Assembly: GCA_024640315.1 (NCBI GenBank)
Contig: JAHEFF010000002.1
Span: 87,995 to 151,994 of the forward strand
DNA: 64,000 nucleotides
DNA from: Woeseiaceae bacterium
Lineage (GTDB): Bacteria > Pseudomonadota > Gammaproteobacteria > Steroidobacterales > Woeseiaceae
Direction: 5' to 3'
The notes beneath the pieces were generated by a model. The model did not search any database and was not told the origin of the DNA. It saw only the letters and a program-made list of their open reading frames with translations. A program made the position numbers and the translations under genes. This document shows, one piece after another, positions 17,200-25,297 of this stretch (positions within the stretch are counted from its first letter, which is position 1; the number at the start of each line of letters is the position of its first letter).

Positions 17200-17742
17200 A
17201 TGGCCAGCATTCTCTTCCTCTATTCAACGATTGACGGGCACACACTGGAGATATGTCAACGACTTCAAGCCGTCGTTGAAAGAGAAGGGCACGCAGTGAC
17301 CCTGCGGGAATTGACGAAGAGCCCGGATATCAGCCTGGATGGCTTCGATGCGCATGTAATTGGTGCAAGCATTCGCTACGGTAAACATCGTCCTGAAGTG
17401 ACGCGATTTATCGAAAATCACATAGCGTCGCTGGAGTCGAAACCGAGTGCATTTTTCTCAGTAAATGCGGTAGCCCGGAAGCCGGAGAAACGAGACCCCG
17501 ACACCAACCCCTACGTCAAAAAATTTCTGAAATCGATAAGTTGGAGGCCGCCGGTCATCGGGATTTTTGGCGGCCAGATCGATTACCCCAGTTACGGTTT
17601 TTTCGACAAGAACATGATTCGCTTCATCATGTGGATGACCAAGGGCCCTACCGATCCAAACGGCACATTCGATTTCACCGACTGGGACGACGTGGATGTT
17701 TTTGGCCGAAAATTTTGTACGCTGGTGGCGATTGACGACTAA
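17200..17742 (+). CDS. hemG: Menaquinone/ubiquinone-dependent protoporphyrinogen IX dehydrogenase
   Basis: A 180-residue flavodoxin-like protein, matching the ~181 residues of Escherichia coli HemG. It has the FMN phosphate loop YSTIDGHT, IGASIRYGKH, FSVNAVARKPEKRDPDTN and the HemG-specific insertion region WRPPVIGIFGGQIDYPSYGF. It oxidises protoporphyrinogen IX to protoporphyrin IX at the inner membrane, passing electrons to quinone. ATG 17200 is chosen over 17167 because of length and AGGGA upstream. Its stop overlaps the convergent TPR gene by four bases. Confidence 0.93.
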   Translation: MASILFLYSTIDGHTLEICQRLQAVVEREGHAVTLRELTKSPDISLDGFDAHVIGASIRYGKHRPEVTRFIENHIASLESKPSAFFSVNAVARKPEKRDPDTNPYVKKFLKSISWRPPVIGIFGGQIDYPSYGFFDKNMIRFIMWMTKGPTDPNGTFDFTDWDDVDVFGRKFCTLVAIDD

Positions 17743-18314
17743 GGCAATTCTTCCAGCATTGTTTGAGCGGATTGACGAATCGATTCATTGGTGCCGATCT
17801 GAGTTGCGCGGGTGAGGGCGGTTCTTGCCTCCTCAACATTTCCGAGCTGACTGTTGACGAAGCCGAGCGTCAGCCAGATTCTCTGGTTGTCGGGATCTAT
17901 CGCAACCCCTTTGTTTAACCGGTCCAGAGCTTCAGTTGACCTGCCGAGATAGTGAAGTGTCAGACCCAGGTTGTTATGGATTTCGACATTGTTCGGACCA
18001 AAATCCAGCAATCGATCATAGAGCTCGGCGGCTTTGTCATACTGCCTGTCGGCGAAATACTCATCGGCCTGGCGCGAGAGTTGCTCCGGATCAAGCGGAA
18101 CCGAAGTGCTCGGTGCAGCGGTCCCTAATCGTGAGATATCGGCGGCAGTGATACCACTCGGCAACTCAAGCGCGGGCCTGTCCATCGACATCGGTGGCGC
18201 GTCTTGGCCTGGTTCTTCCCCGATATAGTAATTGCGAGTCACAGCGAAAACGACCAGTCCGAATATCACCTGGAATATCGCTATCGAACCCCAGAATTTT
18301 GCGTCGCGATTCAT
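17739..18314 (-). CDS. Membrane-anchored TPR protein
   Basis: A 191-residue protein with one N-terminal membrane segment (about 9-26), a ~50-residue Pro/Ser-rich linker, and a C-terminal block of about three tetratricopeptide repeats (residues ~80-185; motifs ADEYFADRQYDKAAELYDRL, NNLGLTLHYLGRSTEAL, LGFVNSQLGNVEEARTAL). The repeats would face the periplasm and bind a protein partner. It lies 20 bases after the beta-propeller gene and is probably cotranscribed with it. The partner is unknown. Confidence 0.8.
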   Translation of the reverse strand: MNRDAKFWGSIAIFQVIFGLVVFAVTRNYYIGEEPGQDAPPMSMDRPALELPSGITAADISRLGTAAPSTSVPLDPEQLSRQADEYFADRQYDKAAELYDRLLDFGPNNVEIHNNLGLTLHYLGRSTEALDRLNKGVAIDPDNQRIWLTLGFVNSQLGNVEEARTALTRATQIGTNESIRQSAQTMLEELP

Positions 18315-18334
18315 ATGCGTTGCCTTTCCGGTGC

Positions 18335-19507
18335 TCAGGGAATCAGTCGTGGAATGAATTTGGTCATGCCCTGTACCGGTCCAACTTCGCCGGCATAGAC
18401 ATTGCCGTCACGATCAACTGTCACGCCTTCACCCATGGAGCCGGTGCCACCCATGCCGGACGCACGTTCTGACACATGTTCCGGAATAAAGTAATACACC
18501 TGGCCGTTGCGAGCGTTACCTACACGCAGTCCCTTCCTCCAGCCACCCGGGTTGTAGTTGGGATCCGATTCGGAGTCGATTGCATACAGCATGTCGTTCG
18601 AGCGATCGATATACAGGCCGCTGATGCGACTGAATTGATACCATGTATCCAGGTGTTCGCCATCCTGGGTGAATATCTGAATGCGGTTATTGCCACGATC
18701 GGCGACGAACAGACGCCCCTGCGAATCAAATGCCAACGAGTGAGGAGAGCGGAACTGTCCGTCCTCCAGGCCCCATTCACCAAAAGTCTTTATGAAGGTA
18801 CCGTCCGGCGCGAAAATCGAGATGCGGCTCTTCGCATCCGGTCCGGGCTCGTCCTGGAATTGTGCTCCGTGGGTTTCGCCGACGTAGATATTGCCGTTAG
18901 GCGCCACGACCACGTCGTTCGGCTGGGTGAAATGACTGGGTGGGTCGCCCATCTCGCCCGGTGTACCCAGGGTCATCAACAGTTTACCTTCGGGGCTGAA
19001 TTTCAGCACAGCGCTGCCACGGTTGGCAGCAGCAGGGTTTTCTTCCAGCTCTCTTTCATTGGCCAGGCGGGCGTCCGCCACCCAGATATTTCCCTCGCTG
19101 TCCACGTCGATCCCGTGCGGCCAGATCATGGTGCCTGCACCGAATGACGCCACCACCCGGCCGTTGGGATCCAGCTTGACCATGGGGTCGACGTCGGAAG
19201 TGGCGCATGAATTTGTGCCACATCGATCGCCGGCCCAGACGTGGATTCCATCGATGTCGATATTGACCGCACTCACTGAGCCCCAGGTTCTGCCATCCGG
19301 CAATGTGCCGAAATTACGCTGGGTCTCATAAGGATTTGGCAAATGATTGACTGGCTGTTGTCCGGCGTGAGCCGCCGGCTGGATGGCGCCTCGAGATGTT
19401 TGCGCCATTGCCATCGCTGGCATCACTAGCAACATGACTCCGGCTAAACCGGCTTTGGGGAGAAAACGGGATGCCGCATTCAGGCCATTATCATTCGTCT
19501 TGTTCAT
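18335..19507 (-). CDS. Secreted NHL-repeat beta-propeller protein
   Basis: A 390-residue protein with a Sec signal peptide (cleavage after AMAMA) and NHL-type repeats forming a six-bladed propeller: WPHGIDVDSEGNIWVADAR, FTQPNDVVVAPNGNIYVGE, FRSPHSLAFDSQGRLFVADR and a last repeat VTVDRDGNVYAGEVG. Such proteins include peptidyl-hydroxyglycine lyase-like lyases and many binding proteins; no catalytic claim is made. ATG 19507 is chosen because AGAGG precedes it by 6 bases and the signal peptide follows; the frame is open to 19645. First gene of a pair with the TPR protein. Confidence 0.85.
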   Translation of the reverse strand: MNKTNDNGLNAASRFLPKAGLAGVMLLVMPAMAMAQTSRGAIQPAAHAGQQPVNHLPNPYETQRNFGTLPDGRTWGSVSAVNIDIDGIHVWAGDRCGTNSCATSDVDPMVKLDPNGRVVASFGAGTMIWPHGIDVDSEGNIWVADARLANERELEENPAAANRGSAVLKFSPEGKLLMTLGTPGEMGDPPSHFTQPNDVVVAPNGNIYVGETHGAQFQDEPGPDAKSRISIFAPDGTFIKTFGEWGLEDGQFRSPHSLAFDSQGRLFVADRGNNRIQIFTQDGEHLDTWYQFSRISGLYIDRSNDMLYAIDSESDPNYNPGGWRKGLRVGNARNGQVYYFIPEHVSERASGMGGTGSMGEGVTVDRDGNVYAGEVGPVQGMTKFIPRLIP

Positions 19508-19919
19508 TTTTCGCCTCTTCATTCGCCTGTTCCAGTTGGTTAACGGATTTTGGCTAATCCTGAAACCGGATTTGTAAGACGCAAATATACACCGTGAGCG
19601 AATCGGATGGGACTCCGGCAGAATGCCACTTGTCAGAGCTCCCATAATAGAGGGATCCCAACGGGAGCCTCTTTGTCTGGTCCCCGGGAGCGGGACTGAA
19701 CCTTCACTGCCTTTCGCTAACCAGCACCAGAAGCTGCGTAAAGAAGATCATTGACCGCGAGAAACGGGTCCGCTCATCTACACACGAGAACCCGGGAATT
19801 TCGATAGTCCGCATGCACTGTCGGTGAATTCACTGGATTAGGTATATCTCCGAATTGAAACCTGCCTTGAAGTGGGCACAGGATTCCAAAGGGACAGGAA
19901 CTCGAGTCGGGATCACGGC
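19508..19919. other. Intergenic region with tRNA-Leu remnant
   Basis: No gene is seen in these 412 bases. They contain the divergent upstream regions of the beta-propeller gene (minus) and the cyclic-nucleotide-binding gene (plus) and, at 19672-19736, a decayed copy of the 3' half of tRNA-Leu. A CCCGGG occurs at 19681-19688 and again near 19792, but the intervening sequence does not fold as a complete tRNA. Confidence 0.6.
19672..19736 (-). repeat. Decayed 3'-half copy of tRNA-Leu(CAG), possible attachment-site scar
   Basis: Aligned without gaps to the intact tRNA-Leu at an offset of exactly 7,020 bases, 19681-19736 matches 46 of 56 positions, and 19672-19680 matches 7 of 9. The copy covers CCA, acceptor 3' strand, T arm, variable arm and anticodon arm, then similarity stops abruptly at the anticodon stem; the D arm and acceptor 5' strand are missing. 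The T stem has mismatches and the anticodon triplet is CTG not CAG, so it is not a functional tRNA. A same-orientation 3' fragment downstream of an intact tRNA is what integrases leave behind; a simple decayed duplicate is the alternative. Confidence 0.75.
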
Positions 19920-20294
19920 ATGGCCAATCTGGGCAAGCAGTACCAAAACGGCGAAGTAATTGTCCGCCAGGGAGACGCGGGCAAGTGTATGTTCGTCATT
20001 CAGAATGGCGAGGTCGAGGCAGTCGCTGAGAGGAATGGAAGGGAATTCAGGCTCCGAAAAATGGGCCCCAACGATTTCTTTGGCGAGATGGCCCTTTTTG
20101 AACATGAGACGCGTACGGCTACGGTTCGGGCTCTCTGTCCGACCCACGTACTCACAATCGACAAGAAGAACTTCCTCGGCGGCATACACGAAGATCCTTC
20201 CCTGGCCTTCCGCATCGTACAGACAATGTCACATCGCATTCGGGACCTGACAGATCGGTTGGCGAAATACGAGGAAGACAGTCAGCAGAATTGA
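19920..20294 (+). CDS. Stand-alone cyclic-nucleotide-binding domain protein
   Basis: A 124-residue protein consisting of one cNMP-binding domain and nothing else: no helix-turn-helix as in CRP/FNR and no kinase or channel. The phosphate-binding cassette FGEMALFEHETRTATV contains the Glu56 and Arg65 that in the family hold the ribose and cyclic phosphate, so ligand binding is plausible. The start at 19920 is chosen because the fold begins there. The gene is followed within 50 bases by a flavoprotein gene and then a NAD(P)H oxidoreductase gene on the same strand, so it may be their regulator. Confidence 0.82.
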   Translation: MANLGKQYQNGEVIVRQGDAGKCMFVIQNGEVEAVAERNGREFRLRKMGPNDFFGEMALFEHETRTATVRALCPTHVLTIDKKNFLGGIHEDPSLAFRIVQTMSHRIRDLTDRLAKYEEDSQQN

Positions 20295-20344
20295 TCTGGC
20301 GCGAGGTGTGCGGCAAGCGCTGCAGGCTGCGAATTGGAACCGCA

Positions 20345-21775
20345 ATGAAAATGGCCGAAAAACTGCAACAACTTGGTGAGCGCGTACCAAAGCGCCAACA
20401 GAGTTTGCCGAAGACATTGCAGGACGGTTCCAGAATCGCAGTCATTGGTGCGGGGCCCGCGGGCTCGATGTTCAGTTATTTCGTGATCAACATGGCTGAA
20501 GCGATGGGACTGGACGTCGCGGTGGAAATGTTTGAGCCGCGCCATTTCTGCCATAGGGGACCGGCTGGCTGTAATCATTGCGGTGGGATCGTCTCAGAGT
20601 CGCTGGTGCAGCGCCTGGCGACCGAGGGCATCATGCTCCCCGACGACGTCGTACAGCGAGGTATCGAATCGTATACGCTGCATATGGACGTTGGTGACGT
20701 GGAAATCGCCACGCCCTTGATGGAGAAGCGCATTGCCGCCGTTTACCGCGGTAATGGACCACGAAACTCTGAACCCCTGGATACCTGCAGTTTTGACCGT
20801 TACCTGTTGGAACTCGCACAGCAAAAGGGTGCAACGGTCGTCCATCGGCTGGTCACGGATGTACACCGCGAAGACGATCATATGTGCGTTCATTGCGCGG
20901 ACCAGTACAGTCAAAATTATGACCTGGTGGTGCTTGCCACGGGGGTCAATAGCCGGCTTATGGAAACCCTCGAAAGTCAAACTCAGGAATTCCAGCGTCC
21001 TGGCCGGACCAAGACCTTCATCTGCGAATTTCTCCTCGGCCGCAAGGTCATCAGGGAGACATTTGGACCGTCCATGCATGTATTCCTGCTGGATATTCCA
21101 AGGCTGGAATTTGCAGCGCTGATACCCAAGGGTGATTACGTCACCCTGTGTCTTCTGGGTGATGATATTAATGATGAGTTGATGGAACGGTTCTTCAATT
21201 CCCCGGAGGTCCGTAACTGTTTTCCGGGCGGAACGATTCCCGCTCAGGCCTGCCATTGCTATCCGCGCATCAACATTAAAGCGGCAAGGCCGGCCTATGG
21301 CGACCGACTGGTTTTTATCGGCGACAGTGGCGCTACGCGGTTATTCAAGGACGGCATTGGCGCGGCTTACCGAACCGCGAAGGCCGCAGCAAAAACCGTC
21401 GTATTTCACGGTGTGAGTGCAGAGAATTTCAAGGCCCATTATGCGCCGCTATGCCGTGCAATAAACAATGATAACCAGATGGGTAAAGTGGTTTTTGGTT
21501 TCGGCAGCCTGGTGCAAAAATCCCGTTTCGCACGCCGTGGAATCCTGCGCATGACGGCGAATGAGCAGAACCAGAGCGACCGCCCGAAACGCATGTCCGG
21601 AGTACTCTGGGATCTTTTTAGTGGCAGCGCACCGTACACGGATGTGTTCCTGCGCACCCTGCATCCGGCCTACCTGGGCAGTCTTTTCTGGAACTTGCTG
21701 GCGGGAAACTTGCCGGCAGGCATGATCCGTAACGGTCATGGGCGAAGTGAGGAGCGCAATCATGTCGAGCACTAA
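20345..21775 (+). CDS. Geranylgeranyl-reductase-like FAD-dependent oxidoreductase
   Basis: About 476 residues. An N-terminal Rossmann FAD site (AVIGAGPAGSMFSYFV), a following HRGPAGCNHCGGIVSE with a Cys-x2-Cys where geranylgeranyl reductases carry CAG-like cysteines, and the second FAD motif DRLVFIGDSGATRLFKDGIGAAYRTAK place it in the GGR / digeranylgeranylglycerophospholipid reductase group of group-A flavoproteins. The C-terminal ~80 residues (LHPAYLGSLFWNLLAG) look amphipathic and may touch the membrane. Relatives saturate polyprenyl chains or oxidise/reduce quinol-like lipids; the substrate here is unknown. A TTG at 20291 overlaps the previous stop, so the true start may be upstream. The 3' end overlaps the next gene by 14 bases. 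Confidence 0.82.
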   Translation: MKMAEKLQQLGERVPKRQQSLPKTLQDGSRIAVIGAGPAGSMFSYFVINMAEAMGLDVAVEMFEPRHFCHRGPAGCNHCGGIVSESLVQRLATEGIMLPDDVVQRGIESYTLHMDVGDVEIATPLMEKRIAAVYRGNGPRNSEPLDTCSFDRYLLELAQQKGATVVHRLVTDVHREDDHMCVHCADQYSQNYDLVVLATGVNSRLMETLESQTQEFQRPGRTKTFICEFLLGRKVIRETFGPSMHVFLLDIPRLEFAALIPKGDYVTLCLLGDDINDELMERFFNSPEVRNCFPGGTIPAQACHCYPRINIKAARPAYGDRLVFIGDSGATRLFKDGIGAAYRTAKAAAKTVVFHGVSAENFKAHYAPLCRAINNDNQMGKVVFGFGSLVQKSRFARRGILRMTANEQNQSDRPKRMSGVLWDLFSGSAPYTDVFLRTLHPAYLGSLFWNLLAGNLPAGMIRNGHGRSEERNHVEH

Positions 21776-23435
21776 GTCGTCGGCTGCATCACCTGTGAAG
21801 CAGGCGTTCCAAATCTACGCTCAACAGGCAGAGAAACTGCCGCCTTGCCAGGCTCAATGTGCCAACAGTGGTGACATTCGTGGTTGGCTCGGCATCATCG
21901 CCCAACATGAGAAAGTCGGTTTGACGCTGGATGAGGCCTACGACAAAGCCTGGGAGAAACTGACCGAGCTGAATCCCCTGCCGGCAACGATCGGTCGCAT
22001 CTGTCCGCATCCCTGCGAAGATCGATGCGCGCGCCGTGACAAGGATGGTGCCGTTTCTGTTAACGCCTTGGAGAGGTTTCTCGGGGACTGGGCAATCTCT
22101 CGCTCACTGCCGTTACCGTTGGCCAAAATGAGTTCCGGGCAAGAGGCGGAATCCATTGGCGTTATCGGCTCCGGTCCGGCGAGCTTGTCCTTTGCCTACC
22201 AGATGGCACGTCGCGGTTATCCGGTTACCATGTATGAAAAACATCACCTGCCTGGTGGCATGTTGCGCCATGCGATCCCGGATTACCGGCTGCCGAGAGA
22301 AATACTGGATGCGGAGATCGAACGGTTGCTGAACCTGCGCATCTCACTCGTCCGCAACGTTGAAATTGGTCACGACATCGTTTTCGATGAATTGCGCGAT
22401 CGGCACAGCCTGTTGTTCCTGGGGCTTGGTGCCCAGGCGGCCAGTGAGCTGGGCATACCAGGCGAAAAAGGTCCGGGAGTGATCTCGGGTATCGCTTACC
22501 TGCGACAGCGCAAGCAACGCATTGCACTGCAAACAGGAAAAACGGTGGCCGTCGTGGGCGGTGGCAACACGGCCATCGATGCCGCTCGCAGTGCGAGGCG
22601 AGAGGGTGCGCAAGTGCTGCTGCTATATCGCCGCAGCGAGGAGCAAATGCCCGCGGTGGCCCAGGAGGTGGAGGACGCCAAAACGGAGGGTGTCCGGTTC
22701 AGATTTCTGGTATCACCGACCCGGATCGTTCGTGACGGAGATGCCATCCGGCATATTGAACTGCAGAAAATGCAACTCGGCGAGGCCGATGAACAGGGAC
22801 GCCGACGCCCGATTCCAGTTATCGGTCAAACGCAAAAGTTGCCAGTGGACATGGTCATAGTTGCCGTATCGCAGGCGCCCGACTGGCATGGTATCGAGCC
22901 GATGCATGATGGTTACAGATGGCTGCGCACCGAGGACGACGGCAAGCTCGAAGATAATATCTGGGCCGGTGGTGACGACCGGGGACCGGGCATCGCCAGC
23001 AAGGCGATTGCACAGGGACGCCTTGCTGCCGAGGCCGCGCATGCGGAACTTCGTGGTGAGCCACATCCGGGCGAGCTGCCAGCGCGTAAAGCCGTGCGCG
23101 CTGGCGCAGTAAAGTCTGACTACTACCGGGATCAACAGAGGGGCTGTCGCGAACGCCGCCCGGAAGGCGAGTGGCTTAGCCAACCGGAGTTGGAAATCGA
23201 CCGGACGATAAGTAGCGAGCAGGCCCGTCAGGAGGCGGCTCGTTGTATGTCCTGTGGTCTGTGCTTTGATTGTCAACAGTGCTTTATGTACTGCAACGCG
23301 GGGGGCTTTGCCCGAATTGCAGAGCCCGGGCCCGGCAATTACTTTACGCTTGAACTCGATGTCTGTGAGGGTTGCAGTAAGTGCATCGAAGTCTGCCCCT
23401 GTGGCTATCTTGAGGCTCGGGATAGTAGCGTATAG
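21762..23435 (+). CDS. GltD/DsrL-like NAD(P)H oxidoreductase with C-terminal ferredoxin domain
   Basis: 557 residues in three parts. Residues ~10-115 are the Fe-S helical domain of glutamate-synthase small subunits (PCQAQCANSGD, GRICPHPCEDRCARR). Residues ~125-430 hold FAD (GVIGSGPASLSFAYQMARRG) and NAD(P) (AVVGGGNTAIDAARSARREG) sites. The C-terminal ~70 residues are a two-cluster ferredoxin (CMSCGLCFDC and CEGCSKCIEVCPCG). This architecture is that of DsrL and similar subunits that pass electrons between NAD(P)H and a partner flavo- or Fe-S protein. No gltB or dsr gene is nearby; the overlapping GGR-like gene is the obvious partner. The start has GAGGAG 7 bases upstream. Confidence 0.87.
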   Translation: MSSTKSSAASPVKQAFQIYAQQAEKLPPCQAQCANSGDIRGWLGIIAQHEKVGLTLDEAYDKAWEKLTELNPLPATIGRICPHPCEDRCARRDKDGAVSVNALERFLGDWAISRSLPLPLAKMSSGQEAESIGVIGSGPASLSFAYQMARRGYPVTMYEKHHLPGGMLRHAIPDYRLPREILDAEIERLLNLRISLVRNVEIGHDIVFDELRDRHSLLFLGLGAQAASELGIPGEKGPGVISGIAYLRQRKQRIALQTGKTVAVVGGGNTAIDAARSARREGAQVLLLYRRSEEQMPAVAQEVEDAKTEGVRFRFLVSPTRIVRDGDAIRHIELQKMQLGEADEQGRRRPIPVIGQTQKLPVDMVIVAVSQAPDWHGIEPMHDGYRWLRTEDDGKLEDNIWAGGDDRGPGIASKAIAQGRLAAEAAHAELRGEPHPGELPARKAVRAGAVKSDYYRDQQRGCRERRPEGEWLSQPELEIDRTISSEQARQEAARCMSCGLCFDCQQCFMYCNAGGFARIAEPGPGNYFTLELDVCEGCSKCIEVCPCGYLEARDSSV

Positions 23436-23538
23436 TAGCGCCGAGAAAGCCTGCTCTAAAAGTATGCTCTCAGCGATGGAGTTCTTGTCGTCCTAAGCTG
23501 GTCCGGCCAGCCTGTATTAATTTTTCCGGAATTGAGCG

Positions 23539-24999
23539 GTGACAAAAAAAGTCAGGGCGTTGGTGTTCGGCGCCAGCGGTTATATCGGTACGAACCTTAC
23601 CCCTCGCCTGCAGGAAGCGGGCTGGCAGGTGCGCGCTGCGGCACGCCATCGTGCGGTGCTGGCGGCGCGACGGTGGCAGGGGGTGGAACTTGTCGCAGCC
23701 GATGCCTTGAGCCCCGAATCTCTGCGCGCCGCATTGAAAGATATAGACGTTGCGTTCTACCTCGTGCACTCGATGGCTGCGGGTCGAAATTTTGCTGATC
23801 TCGACATCGAAGCTGCACGCAACTTTGCGGCAGCAGCAGCGCAGGCGGGCGTCGGTCGCATTGTGTATCTCGGCGGACTCGTTCCGGACAGCCCCAGGTC
23901 CCAGCATCTCAAGTCCAGAGCCGAGACCGGGAACGTGTTGCGAGACGGCCTGGTTCCGGTAACAGAGATTCGTGCGGGCATGATCGTTGGGCCGGGCTCA
24001 GCGGCCTATGAAATCATCAGAGACCTGGTCAACTACCTGCCTGTGATGATTACGCCACGCTGGGTGCAATCGCGCTCGACTCCGATCGCACTCGATAATC
24101 TGCTCGAGTATCTTGTCCGTGTCGCGCGCTTGCCGGAAACCGCTGGAAAGATTTACGACGTCGGCGGTCCGGAAATTCTCACCTATGAACAATTGATGCG
24201 TCAGTATGGCGAGCTTACCGGTAACCGTTTTCGGCTTTTGAGTTTGCCGGTGTTAACGCCGAGGCTGTCATCTTACTGGCTCAAGTTGGTTACCGCAGTG
24301 CCGACTAATATTGCCCGTGCGCTAATCGATGGACTTGAGCACGATGTCATCGCGAATGATGCTGAAATTCGCAAATTGATTCCGCTTGAGCTGAAAGATT
24401 TCAAGCAAGCGGTAACTGCGGCGCTCGAAGCAGAGCGGAGCAATAATGTCAGCGCTCATTGGGCCGAGGGATCGATTGTCTGCCGAAATTTTCATCCCGA
24501 ATATGCCTACTACGCAAAAAGGGCCGGGAGTGAGGTTACAACACGTGCAAGTGCAAATGCATTGTGGCGACAGGTGACCGCATTCGGTGGCGATGAGGGT
24601 TACTACTACGCTGAGTCCCTCTGGTTTTTGCGCCGGCTGATCAACTGGTTCGCGGGAGGCCCGAGCTTTAGTCGCAGACGCCGACATCCCACGGATCTGC
24701 GTGTGGGCGACGTTATCGATGCCTGGCGAGTCATTGCTGCAGAACCGGAGAAAAGGCTTACGCTGCTGATGGAGATGCGCGGGCCAGGGTCCGGGGTACT
24801 CGAGTTTGTGATCCGTGACGGAGGCGACTATCGCACACTGAGTGCAACGGCGTATTGGCATCCGGCCGGACCAGCTGGTTTGATCTACTGGTACTCATTG
24901 TTACCAGTACATGCGTTCCTGTTTCGCGGACTTACCTCTGCAATTGCCAAGCGCGCTGAGAAAAAAGATCAGTTCATGATTGAGGTTTCTTCAAAATAA
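23539..24999 (+). CDS. NAD(P)-binding SDR protein with C-terminal DUF2867
   Basis: 486 residues. Residues 1-290 are an atypical extended SDR (VFGASGYIGTNL, FYLVHSMAAG, IVYLGGLVPDS, MIVGPGSAAYEII), as in YbjT-like NmrA proteins; residues ~320-480 are DUF2867, a START-like SRPBCC fold with many aromatic residues (YYYAESLWFLRRLINWF, YWHPAGPAGLIYWYSLLPVH). This fusion is widespread in bacteria but uncharacterised; a hydrophobic ligand or isoprenoid/polyketide reduction has been suggested by fold only. It starts at GTG 23539. It lies 103 bases after the redox pair, so cotranscription is possible. Confidence 0.88.
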   Translation: MTKKVRALVFGASGYIGTNLTPRLQEAGWQVRAAARHRAVLAARRWQGVELVAADALSPESLRAALKDIDVAFYLVHSMAAGRNFADLDIEAARNFAAAAAQAGVGRIVYLGGLVPDSPRSQHLKSRAETGNVLRDGLVPVTEIRAGMIVGPGSAAYEIIRDLVNYLPVMITPRWVQSRSTPIALDNLLEYLVRVARLPETAGKIYDVGGPEILTYEQLMRQYGELTGNRFRLLSLPVLTPRLSSYWLKLVTAVPTNIARALIDGLEHDVIANDAEIRKLIPLELKDFKQAVTAALEAERSNNVSAHWAEGSIVCRNFHPEYAYYAKRAGSEVTTRASANALWRQVTAFGGDEGYYYAESLWFLRRLINWFAGGPSFSRRRRHPTDLRVGDVIDAWRVIAAEPEKRLTLLMEMRGPGSGVLEFVIRDGGDYRTLSATAYWHPAGPAGLIYWYSLLPVHAFLFRGLTSAIAKRAEKKDQFMIEVSSK

Positions 25000-25045
25000 C
25001 AGAAGTGTCGATTTCTCGGTAACGATGAGTCAAAAGTCTCTCGTA

Positions 25046-25073
25046 TTCAAACACCCTGATTGGTCCGTATACT
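25046..25073 (+). promoter_or_regulatory. Possible sigma-70 promoter upstream of outer-membrane protein gene
   Basis: TTCAAA (25046-25051), 16-base spacer, TATACT (25068-25073). The -10 matches five of six consensus positions. It lies about 225 bases before the chosen start codon of the DUF481-like gene, leaving a long leader in which no other gene is seen. Confidence 0.35.
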
Positions 25074-25297
25074 GCTGACGGCGAACAATTCCTGGTGTCT
25101 TCGCTCACAGCCAGGCCTCCCGTGTTTGTCGCAGCGAATCAGTGGCGACCGCCACGCCCGATTTTGGCACACAGGCCCGTCCAACTGGCCGAATTCAGGC
25201 GTCAAAAGTAGTGCCGGCACGAAAAAATTTGGAACATGATTGCGTTACGGGTAACGTTCGGATTTCGCCTGAAAGCAGAATCTATCCGGGGATTTTA

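Noticed and set aside
19678..19800. A complete, intron-bearing or variant tRNA using CCCGGG at 19792 as acceptor 5' strand
   Set aside because: It would be ~120 bases with no D arm, a mismatched T stem and a G-G pair in the anticodon stem; a decayed 3' half explains the data better.
20291..20344. TTG start for the GGR-like gene overlapping the cNMP stop
   Set aside because: Attractive TTGA overlap, but the nearest AGGA is ~15 bases away and the added residues do not look like the family; ATG 20345 kept, with doubt noted.
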